A DNA stretch of 64,000 nt. Source: Flavobacteriaceae bacterium UBA4166 (GTDB lineage: Bacteria; Bacteroidota; Bacteroidia; Flavobacteriales; Flavobacteriaceae). The stretch's first letter is position 1. Each line of letters starts with the position of its first letter. The stretch covers positions 2,129 through 66,128 of the forward strand of contig DFVG01000030.1 of assembly GCA_002379985.1 (NCBI GenBank). The letters run 5' to 3'. Made by a program: the position numbers and the translations under genes. The notes under the pieces were generated by a model. That model was not told the DNA's origin, made no database searches, and saw only the letters and a program-made list of their open reading frames with translations. This document shows positions 1-6,810 of the stretch, piece after piece.

Positions 1-30
1 AAACCTCGGTACGTACCGAGGTTTTTAGTG
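1..30 (-). terminator. Palindromic terminator downstream of rpmA
   Basis: Positions 1-24 are a perfect 24-base palindrome (arm AAACCTCGGTAC) lying 25 bases past the rpmA stop. It would fold into a strong stem. The U-run needed for minus-strand termination would lie left of the window edge, so only part of the element is visible. The plus strand reads into TTTTTA, so it may work in both directions. Confidence 0.7.
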
Positions 31-49
31 ATCTGTATGTTCTGAAAAG

Positions 50-313
50 TTACGCTTCTGCGCTAGGAACGATCGATACGTACGATTTTCCACCTTTTTT
101 CTTTTCAAACTTTACCACACCGTCAATTTTGGCGTGCAATGTATGGTCTTTTCCTCCATATACATTTTCACCAGGGTGGTGCGTATACCCGCGTTGTCTT
201 ACGATGATATTTCCTGCGATGGCAGATTGACCTCCAAAGATCTTTACGCCTAATCGTTTCGATTCAGACTCTCTACCGTTCTTAGAACTACCAACTCCTT
301 TTTTATGTGCCAT
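50..313 (-). CDS. rpmA: 50S ribosomal protein L27
   Basis: This 87-residue protein of the large ribosomal subunit places its N-terminal tail near the peptidyl-transferase centre. The start AHKKG after Met has no Firmicutes-type cleavable extension, so the tail is available directly. The family signature GNIIVRQRG is at residues 34-42, and the length is normal. It follows rplU by 24 bases on the same strand, the usual rplU-rpmA pairing, and is probably co-transcribed from the promoter near 1109-1139. The call is secure. Confidence 0.98.
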   Translation of the reverse strand: MAHKKGVGSSKNGRESESKRLGVKIFGGQSAIAGNIIVRQRGYTHHPGENVYGGKDHTLHAKIDGVVKFEKKKGGKSYVSIVPSAEA

Positions 314-337
314 AATTCAGGGGGTTTTTGACTGTTA

Positions 338-1045
338 TTATTTTCTTCCTCCGTCAAGTTTATCTTGAAGGGCTTCTAGTTCTTCCCACTTACCATCAGC
401 CGCCAATTGCGCCTGCTCTGGCCAAGTTTCAGTTACTAGATGAGCCAATCGAGAGCTTGCTTCGGTTAAGATTTCACTTAATTTTTCAGGACTGGTCTTC
501 GCTACTTTCGCAAAAGTATCGATACCGGCGTTTACCATCGCTTCCATAGCTTTTGGCCCTACACCTTCGATCTTCTTAAGATCGTCTGCCTTTCCTGATT
601 TCTTTGGTGCTGCTTTTTTAGCTTCCGTTTTCTTAGGAGCTTCTTTCTTTTCAGTAGCAGGCTTCACCTTTGCCGCCTCCTCTTTTTTAGGAGCCGCTTT
701 CTTAGGTGCTTCTTTCTTCGATTTTTTCGAACCGGAAGCAGCAATGCTTTCAATCACGATTTCAGAAAGATACTGACGGTGTCCTTTTTTAACACGGTAG
801 CCTTTTCTACGTTTCTTTTTGAAAACAATCACCTTATCTCCTTTAAGGTGTCTTACGACTTTCGCTCCAACGAGCGCTCGGTCTATAGCCGGGGCGCCAA
901 GGGTAATATTGTCTCCGTCGCCTACGAGAAGAACCTGGTCGAACTCAACCTTTTCTCCCTCATCTGTAGCCAAACGATTCACAAAAACCTTTTGGTCTTT
1001 TGCAACTTTAAATTGCTGCCCTGCTATCTCTACAATTGCATACAT
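338..1045 (-). CDS. rplU: 50S ribosomal protein L21 with C-terminal helix-hairpin-helix extension
   Basis: Residues 1 to about 100 are a complete L21, starting MYAIVEIAGQQFKV, with the basic L21 signature around residues 76-98 (KKKRRKGYRVKKGHRQYL). L21 binds 23S rRNA in the large subunit. Unlike the roughly 100-residue protein of most bacteria, this one continues through a Lys/Ala/Pro-rich linker (about 104-152) into a helix-hairpin-helix-like domain (about 154-200, containing LKKIEGVGPKAMEAM) and an acidic tail, 235 residues in all. Similar fusions are known in Bacteroidota and some Proteobacteria. The tail's role is unknown; rRNA or DNA binding is an inference. The ATG at 1043-1045 is the natural start. 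Confidence 0.96.
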   Translation of the reverse strand: MYAIVEIAGQQFKVAKDQKVFVNRLATDEGEKVEFDQVLLVGDGDNITLGAPAIDRALVGAKVVRHLKGDKVIVFKKKRRKGYRVKKGHRQYLSEIVIESIAASGSKKSKKEAPKKAAPKKEEAAKVKPATEKKEAPKKTEAKKAAPKKSGKADDLKKIEGVGPKAMEAMVNAGIDTFAKVAKTSPEKLSEILTEASSRLAHLVTETWPEQAQLAADGKWEELEALQDKLDGGRK

Positions 1046-1084
1046 AGCGTATCGTTTAAATAAATAATTTTTCTAAAAATATAA

Positions 1085-1107
1085 ACCCGCTTCTTTTCAA
1101 AGCGGGT
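1085..1107 (-). promoter_or_regulatory. GC-rich hairpin at the expected 5' end of the rplU mRNA
   Basis: ACCCGCTT (1085-1092) and AAGCGGGT (1100-1107) form a perfect 8-bp stem with a 7-base loop. On the minus strand the stem is followed by TTTATATTTTT. It lies just downstream of the -7 element and 40 bases before the rplU start. It could be the terminator of the preceding DUF4199 gene, or part of an L21 autoregulatory leader. The sequence alone does not decide. Confidence 0.5.
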
Positions 1108-1108
1108 G

Positions 1109-1139
1109 CAAATATAATTGTAAAAAATGATTCTACAAA
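1109..1139 (-). promoter_or_regulatory. Bacteroidota-type promoter for rplU-rpmA
   Basis: Read on the minus strand, TTTG (1139-1136), a 19-base spacer and TATATTTG (1116-1109) match the Bacteroidota consensus TTTG-N17-23-TAnnTTTG exactly. Transcription would begin near 1104, about 60 bases before the rplU ATG. Confidence 0.75.
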
Positions 1140-1155
1140 GGGTTTATTTTCATAA

Positions 1156-1611
1156 TTATAGCTGATGTCGTTTCCCTTCTGGCGTGTTCCAAGATTCCTT
1201 TAGCAATTGCATAAAAGACAAGGTAAGCACCAAAGACGTAGAAAAGCCCATAATGACTAGCGAAATGATCAAGATCAAGGACCCTTTATTGAAATTAATA
1301 GGCCAAGAATCTACCACAGCCTGCGCAAACTCACTATCCAATTGAAAAATGTAAAACGCCATAAAGGCTGAAATGATGATGGTTGCAAGTCCTCCGGTAA
1401 ACAAACCGATTTGAAAACCATCTTGATATTCAAATTTCTCTGCTGATTTCTTATAGGTTTTCAACGCCAGAAAAATAGCGCCTCCAATAATTACCCCGTT
1501 CAATGCACTAAATACAGGATACTCATGCAAGCCCAGCAGCTTGGAAAGTAAAAAATAGAGGATCATTACAACACCTGCACCGATTCCGTATTTGAAATAA
1601 TATTTAGACAT
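1156..1611 (-). CDS. DUF4199 family membrane protein
   Basis: This 151-residue integral inner-membrane protein has four predicted hydrophobic segments (about 7-26, 36-50, 69-92 and 112-138). The polar loop after segment two (KTYKKSAEKFEYQDGFQIGL) and the overall size match the DUF4199 family common in Bacteroidota. No function is established. It lies 110 bases upstream of rplU but appears to be transcribed separately, since rplU has its own promoter in between. The ATG at 1609-1611 is the start. Confidence 0.8.
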   Translation of the reverse strand: MSKYYFKYGIGAGVVMILYFLLSKLLGLHEYPVFSALNGVIIGGAIFLALKTYKKSAEKFEYQDGFQIGLFTGGLATIIISAFMAFYIFQLDSEFAQAVVDSWPINFNKGSLILIISLVIMGFSTSLVLTLSFMQLLKESWNTPEGKRHQL

Positions 1612-1681
1612 AGTTGGTTTTTTGGAATGTTAAATTTCGGAAAAAAAATCGGAAAAGCCAGTGTTCTTAACGATTCCCTAA

Positions 1682-2551
1682 CTATTTGTTGGCCAAATAC
1701 ACCCCTAAAAGAATGACCCCAGCCGCCGCAATTTGCCCTACTCCAAATTGTTCGCCATCTACAATTCCCCACAACACAGCCACAATTGGGATCATATACG
1801 TCACCGATGTGGCAAAGACCGGAGAACTGATCTGCACCAGTTTATTGAATAATACTTTGGCCACTCCTGTACCTACCAATGCCAGTAAGGCCAAATACCC
1901 CAAAGCTGGCAACAGGGTTTCTTGTTGTAGACGTTCGTCGGAAAAAAAATCTGTAAACCACAATACGAGAAAAGCAGGAACCATCAACACCAAGAAATTT
2001 CCTGCAGCAATGGCCAAAGCCGGGACTTCTTGGAGGTATCTTTTGATAATATTCACATTGAAGGCATAGCAAACGGAAGCAATGAGCACCAAGCCGGCGT
2101 ACCAATAATTCTTTCCGGGATTCAATTCGGCTCCTAAGTAGATCAACAAACAAGTTCCTACTAAGCCAATGATCACCCCTAAGAATTGATTCCGTGAAAA
2201 CGGAATCCCAAAGACCAAACCGCCAAAGATCAACGCCATGATGGGCGTCGTAGAGTTGAGCATAGAGGCTACTGCGCTATTGATCTCTGTTTCCGCGAAA
2301 GCGAACAAAAATGCCGGGATAAACGTTCCGAGAAATCCAGAAATGGCAATCCATTTCCAAAGGCCCTTTGAAATTTTCTTCAGTGTAGAAAACCCGGCCA
2401 ATAGCAAAAAGGTTCCGGCCATCAAGGTTCGCAACGCCCCTAATTGCAGCGGACTCAATCCAAGGAGTGCTTTTTTGATAAGAATGAATGAACTTCCCCA
2501 AACTATGGAAAGAACCACCAAATAAAGCCATTTTTTTGAGGAAGCCTGCAT
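1682..2551 (-). CDS. EamA/DMT family transporter
   Basis: This protein of about 289 residues has ten hydrophobic segments in two repeats of five, the drug/metabolite transporter (EamA) layout. It opens VVLSIVWGSSFILIKKAL, a typical first DMT helix, and ends with the short Lys-containing tail LANK. Members export small metabolites or amino acids across the inner membrane, and the substrate cannot be read from sequence. I prefer the ATG at 2549-2551 to the in-frame TTG nine codons upstream, because family members begin just before the first helix. It is a separate gene, 68 bases downstream of gldD. Confidence 0.85.
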   Translation of the reverse strand: MQASSKKWLYLVVLSIVWGSSFILIKKALLGLSPLQLGALRTLMAGTFLLLAGFSTLKKISKGLWKWIAISGFLGTFIPAFLFAFAETEINSAVASMLNSTTPIMALIFGGLVFGIPFSRNQFLGVIIGLVGTCLLIYLGAELNPGKNYWYAGLVLIASVCYAFNVNIIKRYLQEVPALAIAAGNFLVLMVPAFLVLWFTDFFSDERLQQETLLPALGYLALLALVGTGVAKVLFNKLVQISSPVFATSVTYMIPIVAVLWGIVDGEQFGVGQIAAAGVILLGVYLANK

Positions 2552-2619
2552 ACGGTTTTGCAAAATGCAAAGGTCCAAAATTAATTGTCAGTTTGTCTCA
2601 TTATTTAGATAGAATATGA

Positions 2620-3171
2620 CTATTTCTCTATAGAAGAAGTGTTCCAGGTAAGCGACTCCATAATCCTGCGAATATCACCTCGAAGATAGGCCACGGCAGG
2701 TAAAATTGAATCAAAATTTGGCTTCGCTTCGAAATAAACGGAACCCGTTACAAAATGTTTGAGGCTATCGGTGACATAAAATTGCGATTGCGTCGCCGCG
2801 TTTCCGTTGATCATGTAAAACATTCCGTAGACCCTATTGATAGAATCAACGCGCGGTTGCTCTAGAATTTCATTGGCTTTAATAGTATGATCGTAGGTCA
2901 ACTTTTGTGCATCTCGAAGTAGCGAATCCAAATTCCCTTCAATTGGCATGTAGGTAAGATAGATGGTGGCGTTCATTCTGGGATATTCCAAATTGACCCA
3001 ACAGTCGGATCTGGATTGAAGTTTCGCTTGATCGTTCTTGGCGAAGTTATAAGGGCACTCAAGTTGCGTCATACGATAGGCAGGTTCCGGATATTCTAAA
3101 CGAAGTTTTGCTTCAGGTTTAATAAAAACTTCCTCGCCGCAAGAGGCGACTAACAGGAGTAGCAGGAACAC
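2620..3171 (-). CDS. gldD: Gliding motility lipoprotein GldD
   Basis: This lipoprotein is required for gliding and T9SS function in flavobacteria. The visible ORF has a hydrophobic start with lipobox LVASC and the acceptor Cys at residue 11. The body contains the Tyr/Pro-rich region (LEYPEPAYRM) and the AKPNFDSILPAVAYLRGDIR segment seen in GldD. It directly follows gldE, as in other Flavobacteriaceae. The first standard start is GTG at 3169-3171, which leaves no basic n-region. Extending upstream in frame adds I-K-S-L-G and an ATT codon at 3184-3186 overlapping the gldE stop, so the true start may be non-canonical. Confidence 0.9.
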   Translation of the reverse strand: MFLLLLLVASCGEEVFIKPEAKLRLEYPEPAYRMTQLECPYNFAKNDQAKLQSRSDCWVNLEYPRMNATIYLTYMPIEGNLDSLLRDAQKLTYDHTIKANEILEQPRVDSINRVYGMFYMINGNAATQSQFYVTDSLKHFVTGSVYFEAKPNFDSILPAVAYLRGDIRRIMESLTWNTSSIEK

Positions 3172-3185
3172 GCCCAGCGATTTAA

Positions 3186-4496
3186 TTATTGTGAATCGTT
3201 GATCGATAATTTTATTTGTTTAATTCGTTTGTTATCAAAAGCTTCAATGGTAAACGCATATTGGTGGAAGCTTATTATTTCTCCCTTTCGGGGAAAGCCT
3301 TTAGAGATCTCTAACAGAAAGCCTGCTAAGGTTTCGGCTTCGCCTTTTTCTTCCTCAAAGAGCTGTGGATCCTCTAAGGCAATCACCTTATAAAAATCTT
3401 TCAGCGATGTTTTTCCTTCGAATACAAAATTGCGTTCGTCTAATTTTGAGAAGATCAGATCATCATCATCAAATTCGTCACTTATTTCGCCCACGATCTC
3501 TTCAATAATATCTTCCAAAGAGATAAGTCCGCTTGTTCCTCCATATTCATCGACCACGATGGCCAGATGCATCTTCATGTTCTTGAACTCATTGAGCAGA
3601 TCATCCAGTTTTTTATTTTCCGGAACGAAATAGGCCTCGCGCTGCAAGCTCGTCCAGTCCAACTGTTTTCGTTCGATGTAAGGCATTAGGTCTTTTACGT
3701 ACAGAATTCCGGTGATGTTATCAATGCTTTCGTGATACACGGGAATTCGCGAATACCCTCTATCAATAATTTCGGGCATGATTTCTTTAAAGGAAGCCGT
3801 ATCGCTCAAGGCGAAGATGTCCATACGCGGCTTCATGACATTCTTGGTGTCGGTATTTCCGAAGGTAACGATGCCTTGCAACAGTTTTTGCTCTTCTTGG
3901 GTGGTATCGCGATCATCGGTAAGCTCTAAGGCCTGTGAAAGCTGGTCTACACTTAAACTAGCGCGTTGTTTTCCAAATTTATTTTCCAAATATAGGGTTG
4001 CCGCACGCATGGGAAGGCTCACCGGAGAGAACAGTTTATCCAAAACATTCAACGGATACGCCATGAAGATAGAGAATGATATTTTATTCCGACTCGCATA
4101 TACCTTCGGAAGAATTTCGCCGAACAATAAAATTAGGAAGGTAACCACCACCACTTCCAGCAGGAATCGCAGTTCCGGCTGCGTAACCCTTCCGAAGAAC
4201 GCATCACTTAGGGATGCAAATAATAGCACAATGGCAATATTGATCAGGTTATTGGCAACAAGAATCGTGGCCAGTAATTTTTTAGGTCGATCCAGTAGCT
4301 TTGCTACAATTGGAAGTTTTGTAGATTGCTGGTCGTCCTCTTCCGTGTCTAAGTCGGTTGGAGTCAACGAAAAGAACGCCACTTCTGCTCCTGAGATTAA
4401 AGCGGAGCATCCTAGCAGCACGATCATAATGACCAAGCTGATGAGCTGTGGATAGGCAAAGGTACTTAAGAATAAACTCGGAGGCTCCGGATCCAA
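3186..4496 (-). CDS. gldE: Gliding motility-associated protein GldE (CNNM/CBS family)
   Basis: This 436-residue membrane protein has an N-terminal DUF21/CNNM transmembrane region (about 15-190, including GCSALISGAEVAFFSLTP), a CBS-domain pair (about 210-340, including VKDLMPYIER and VVDEYGGTSGLISLEDI) and a C-terminal CorC/HlyC domain (about 350-436). In flavobacteria it is GldE, which supports GldD in gliding; the wider family handles divalent cations. The start used is TTG (4494-4496), giving LDPEPPSL. An ATT codon four residues earlier is the only near alternative. It sits 20 bases after ssb and almost touches gldD, the conserved mutY-ssb-gldE-gldD order. Confidence 0.93.
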   Translation of the reverse strand: MDPEPPSLFLSTFAYPQLISLVIMIVLLGCSALISGAEVAFFSLTPTDLDTEEDDQQSTKLPIVAKLLDRPKKLLATILVANNLINIAIVLLFASLSDAFFGRVTQPELRFLLEVVVVTFLILLFGEILPKVYASRNKISFSIFMAYPLNVLDKLFSPVSLPMRAATLYLENKFGKQRASLSVDQLSQALELTDDRDTTQEEQKLLQGIVTFGNTDTKNVMKPRMDIFALSDTASFKEIMPEIIDRGYSRIPVYHESIDNITGILYVKDLMPYIERKQLDWTSLQREAYFVPENKKLDDLLNEFKNMKMHLAIVVDEYGGTSGLISLEDIIEEIVGEISDEFDDDDLIFSKLDERNFVFEGKTSLKDFYKVIALEDPQLFEEEKGEAETLAGFLLEISKGFPRKGEIISFHQYAFTIEAFDNKRIKQIKLSINDSQ

Positions 4497-4516
4497 GGCG
4501 TGTGGTTTAATTAAAC

Positions 4517-4978
4517 TTAAAAGGGCAGATCGTCATCTTCCATGGGTTCCTGTACGTGCGATTCTTGTGCCGGTTTGGCCACAGGCGTCGCAGGTTGTGC
4601 TTTCATATCTCCTGAGGAAGGCGCATTGCTACCACTTTCCTGCTTTGGCGTTAAGAAGGTAAAGTCGGTACACTGAATTTCTGTGCTGTAGCGATCGTTC
4701 CCTTGATCGTCCTGCCAATTTCGGGTTTTAATACGTCCTTCAATATATACCTTATCTCCCTTTTTTAGATATTTCTCACAGATCTCTGCACCCTTGTTGC
4801 GAACAACAATATTGTGCCATTCGGTATTAGAAACCCGTTCCCCGGTGGTTCTATTGGTATAGGTTTCGTTCGTAGCCAATGGAAACCGCCCGATACAACC
4901 TCCTCCATCAAAATAATGCATTTTCACTTCATCTCCCGTATGCCCGATTAGCATTACTTTATTCAATGTTCCACTCAT
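4517..4978 (-). CDS. ssb: Single-stranded DNA-binding protein
   Basis: This 153-residue SSB has an OB-fold over residues 1 to about 110 (starts MSGTLNKVMLIGHTGDEVK; contains TEWHNIVV and YIEGRIKTRNW). A Pro/Ala/Gln-rich linker follows, then the acidic tip EDDDLPF, which recruits replication and repair partners. It coats single-stranded DNA during replication, recombination and repair. It lies between mutY and gldE on the same strand. A TACCTTTG -7 element lies 18 bases upstream, so it probably has its own promoter as well. Confidence 0.95.
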   Translation of the reverse strand: MSGTLNKVMLIGHTGDEVKMHYFDGGGCIGRFPLATNETYTNRTTGERVSNTEWHNIVVRNKGAEICEKYLKKGDKVYIEGRIKTRNWQDDQGNDRYSTEIQCTDFTFLTPKQESGSNAPSSGDMKAQPATPVAKPAQESHVQEPMEDDDLPF

Positions 4979-4995
4979 AGATTCTAAATTTGATA

Positions 4996-5003
4996 CAAAG
5001 GTA
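4996..5003 (-). promoter_or_regulatory. -7 element upstream of ssb
   Basis: The minus strand reads TACCTTTG here, matching TAnnTTTG, about 18 bases before the ssb ATG. No clear TTTG is seen at the -33 spacing, so only the -7 half is supported. Confidence 0.45.
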
Positions 5004-5031
5004 CTTTTTGTCGTTTAAATATACATAAAAA

Positions 5032-6117
5032 TTAAGGTTGAAAAGCCTTGTGTTCAGAAATAAACCGCGCGACCAACACCGGGACGGGATAGGGTTCTAG
5101 ATCGCTCAGGGCTATTCCCTTTTCGCCTAGAGAAGCTACTGCTACGCTCCAAAATCGAGTATACAGATGTTGGTGTGATAATTTATGAATAACGGGAGTT
5201 TCATTATAGCAAGTCACTCCTTTAACCTTAAAATTCTCATCTAATTCTTGAAATACTTCTGAATTTTTCAGCGACGCTAACGATTGTTTTTTCGAATTTC
5301 TTACCGAAGGAAACTCGTAGAGCTGCTGCCAGATTCCTTTTTTGGTTCGTTGTTTCAGTAAGGTCATGTTGTCTTCGGAAAGCACTACGAAATAGTCTAA
5401 GTAAATCTTCTTAACACGATTCTTTTTAAGCTTCACCGGTAATTCTGAAACACGACGGGTTCTAAAAGCTTCACAGCGATCTGAAAAAATACACGTCACA
5501 CAGTCGGGTTGTTGTGGTACACAATACCGGGCTCCAAACTCCATGATCGCTTGATTGTAGGTGCCGGGCTGCTGGGTGTCGATCAAGGTTTGCGCCAATG
5601 CTTTAAAGGTCTTTATCCCTTCCGTACTATTGATGGGTGTTGTGATTCCGAAGACACGTGATAACACACGATAGACATTGCCATCTACTACGGCAGTAGG
5701 CTCATTATAACAAATGGAAGCGATCGCACTGGCGGTGTAATCGCCCACTCCTTTAAGTTGTAGCAACCCCTTATAATTATCCGGAAAAACGCCCCCTAGT
5801 TCTTTCGAAACATAGCGTGCGGTTGTGTGTAGGTTACGTGCTCTTGAATAATAGCCTAGGCCCTGCCAAAGCTTCAGCACGGCTTCTTCGGAAGCGCCTG
5901 CTAAATCATGAACGGTAGGATAGGTAGCTACAAATTTTTCGTAGTAAGGGAGGCCCTGTGCGACTCGGGTTTGTTGTAAGATGATTTCTGAAAGCCAGAT
6001 GCGGTAGGGGTCGGTGGTATTCCGCCAAGGTAATTTCCGAAAATTATTTAAATACCACGTAATCAGCTTTTTATAGAAAAAAGTTGTATCTTCTTGCACA
6101 GGGCGAAGGTACGTCAT
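5032..6117 (-). CDS. mutY: A/G-specific adenine DNA glycosylase MutY
   Basis: MutY removes adenine mispaired with 8-oxoguanine. Residues 20-215 carry the HhH-GPD fold: catalytic Glu44 in SEIILQQTRV, the hairpin LKGVGDYTASAIASI (121-135) and Asp145 in AVVDGNVYRV. The 4Fe-4S ligands are C199-x6-C206-x2-C209-x5-C215. The C-terminal part (about 235-361) is the NUDIX-like domain that reads 8-oxoG. The length of 361 is typical. It starts at the ATG at 6115-6117, is divergent from HU, and heads the mutY-ssb-gldE-gldD run. Confidence 0.97.
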   Translation of the reverse strand: MTYLRPVQEDTTFFYKKLITWYLNNFRKLPWRNTTDPYRIWLSEIILQQTRVAQGLPYYEKFVATYPTVHDLAGASEEAVLKLWQGLGYYSRARNLHTTARYVSKELGGVFPDNYKGLLQLKGVGDYTASAIASICYNEPTAVVDGNVYRVLSRVFGITTPINSTEGIKTFKALAQTLIDTQQPGTYNQAIMEFGARYCVPQQPDCVTCIFSDRCEAFRTRRVSELPVKLKKNRVKKIYLDYFVVLSEDNMTLLKQRTKKGIWQQLYEFPSVRNSKKQSLASLKNSEVFQELDENFKVKGVTCYNETPVIHKLSHQHLYTRFWSVAVASLGEKGIALSDLEPYPVPVLVARFISEHKAFQP

Positions 6118-6144
6118 ATCTCATTATTTTTTAATGAATTACGA

Positions 6145-6177
6145 TTTGATTATTTGAATTTAAAATTAGTATATTTG
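6145..6177 (+). promoter_or_regulatory. Bacteroidota-type promoter for the HU gene
   Basis: TTTG (6145-6148), a 21-base spacer and TATATTTG (6170-6177) match the Bacteroidota consensus. Transcription should start near 6183, giving a leader of about 60 bases rich in A and T and with no Shine-Dalgarno site. Confidence 0.75.
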
Positions 6178-6243
6178 CCCACCTGAAAATTAACTAACCC
6201 TGAATTTAAATTACTTATTAATTAATTTTTAAAAAACCGTTAA

Positions 6244-6537
6244 ATGACTAAAGCAGATCTTGTAGCGAAAATCTCTGAGAAATTGGGAATGGAAAAGGGT
6301 GATGTACAAGCCACTATTGAAACCTTCATGACCGAAGTAAAAGACTCGTTAGAGAGTGGTGACAACGTATACCTTAGAGGTTTCGGAAGTTTTATTATCA
6401 AGAAGAGAGCAGAAAAGACCGGGAGAAACATTTCAAAGAATACAACTATTAAAATCCCCGCACACAACATCCCTGCCTTTAAGCCGGCAAAAGTTTTTGT
6501 AGAAGGTGTAAAGGCGAATGTTGAAGTAAAAAATTAA
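6244..6537 (+). CDS. HU/IHF-family DNA-binding protein
   Basis: This 97-residue nucleoid protein of the HU/IHF family has the N-terminal helical dimerisation part (MTKADLVAKISEKLG) and the family signature around residues 46-65 (GFGSFIIKKRAEKTGRNI). The beta-arm continues into KIPAHNIPAFKPAKVF, with the Pro that intercalates into DNA. It bends and packages DNA as a dimer. HU next to an RNase E/G gene and divergent from mutY is a common flavobacterial arrangement. A second basic ORF lies 47 bases downstream and probably shares the transcript. HU and IHF subunits are hard to separate by eye. Confidence 0.95.
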   Translation: MTKADLVAKISEKLGMEKGDVQATIETFMTEVKDSLESGDNVYLRGFGSFIIKKRAEKTGRNISKNTTIKIPAHNIPAFKPAKVFVEGVKANVEVKN

Positions 6538-6543
6538 TCACAA

Positions 6544-6564
6544 TCCCCGTCCTACGGACGGGGA
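6544..6564 (+). promoter_or_regulatory. GC-rich hairpin between the HU gene and the 30-residue ORF
   Basis: TCCCCGTCC, loop TAC, then GGACGGGGA forms a perfect 9-bp stem seven bases past the HU stop. No U-run follows, so it is not a classic terminator. It may protect the HU message 3' end, slow readthrough, or be an RNase site. Confidence 0.55.
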
Positions 6565-6584
6565 CTTCAAAAAACAATTAGTTT

Positions 6585-6677
6585 ATGCCAAGTGGTAAAA
6601 AAAGAAAAAGACATAAGGTAGCGACGCACAAGCGTAAAAAGCGCAGACGTGCGAATCGTCACAAAAAGAAAAAGTAG
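6585..6677 (+). CDS. 30-residue highly basic protein, probable small ribosomal protein (AURKAIP1/COX24, bS22-like)
   Basis: A clean ORF of 30 codons begins MPSGKKRKRHKVATHKRKKR and ends HKKKK; about two thirds of its residues are Lys, Arg or His. It lies 47 bases after the HU gene and its stop sits inside the downstream terminator stem, so it is a planned end of transcript. From memory, near-identical 30-residue proteins lie between HU and rng in many Bacteroidota and are placed in the AURKAIP1/COX24 family, whose members (mitochondrial mS38, mycobacterial bS22) sit on the small ribosomal subunit. That it is a gene is well supported; the ribosomal role is inferred. Confidence 0.82.
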   Translation: MPSGKKRKRHKVATHKRKKRRRANRHKKKK

Positions 6678-6698
6678 TTTTCAAACTACTTTTTTTGT
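6670..6698 (+). terminator. Rho-independent terminator after the HU operon
   Basis: AAAAGTAGTTT (6670-6680), loop TC, then AAACTACTTTT running into a seven-T tract. The stem overlaps the stop codon of the 30-residue ORF. It separates the HU operon from rng. Confidence 0.85.
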
Positions 6699-6746
6699 TT
6701 ACAGACCAATGAATTCACTTTCTGAACGTTTCAGAAGTACTGTTCT

Positions 6747-6778
6747 TTGACAACGAAATTATACCATGGTATAATTTC
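6747..6778 (+). promoter_or_regulatory. Enterobacterial-type promoter overlapped by a 24-bp perfect palindrome, upstream of rng
   Basis: TTGACA (6747-6752), a spacer of exactly 17 bases and TATAAT (6770-6775) form a full sigma-70 consensus, unlike the TAnnTTTG promoters elsewhere in this window. Positions 6755-6778 are a perfect 24-base palindrome centred between 6766 and 6767 (core ATACCATGGTAT). It covers most of the spacer and the whole -10. That is where a repressor dimer would block RNA polymerase. Only the pattern is seen; promoter use and a repressor are inferred. Confidence 0.55.
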
Positions 6779-6791
6779 CTCGGGTTTTAAC

Positions 6792-6810
6792 TACCTGCCG
6801 CCAACAGGTA
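6792..6810 (+). promoter_or_regulatory. Hairpin in the rng leader
   Basis: TACCTG (6792-6797) and CAGGTA (6805-6810) pair around a 7-base loop. A second short stem, CCCC-AA-GGGG, lies near 6853-6862, just before the rng start. RNase E-type genes in other bacteria regulate their own message through such leaders; here that is only an inference. Confidence 0.4.

Noticed and set aside
3778..4455. Long open frame (225 codons) on the plus strand opposite gldE
   Set aside because: It lies wholly antisense to gldE, has no recognisable domain and its composition mirrors gldE codons, so it is a shadow frame.
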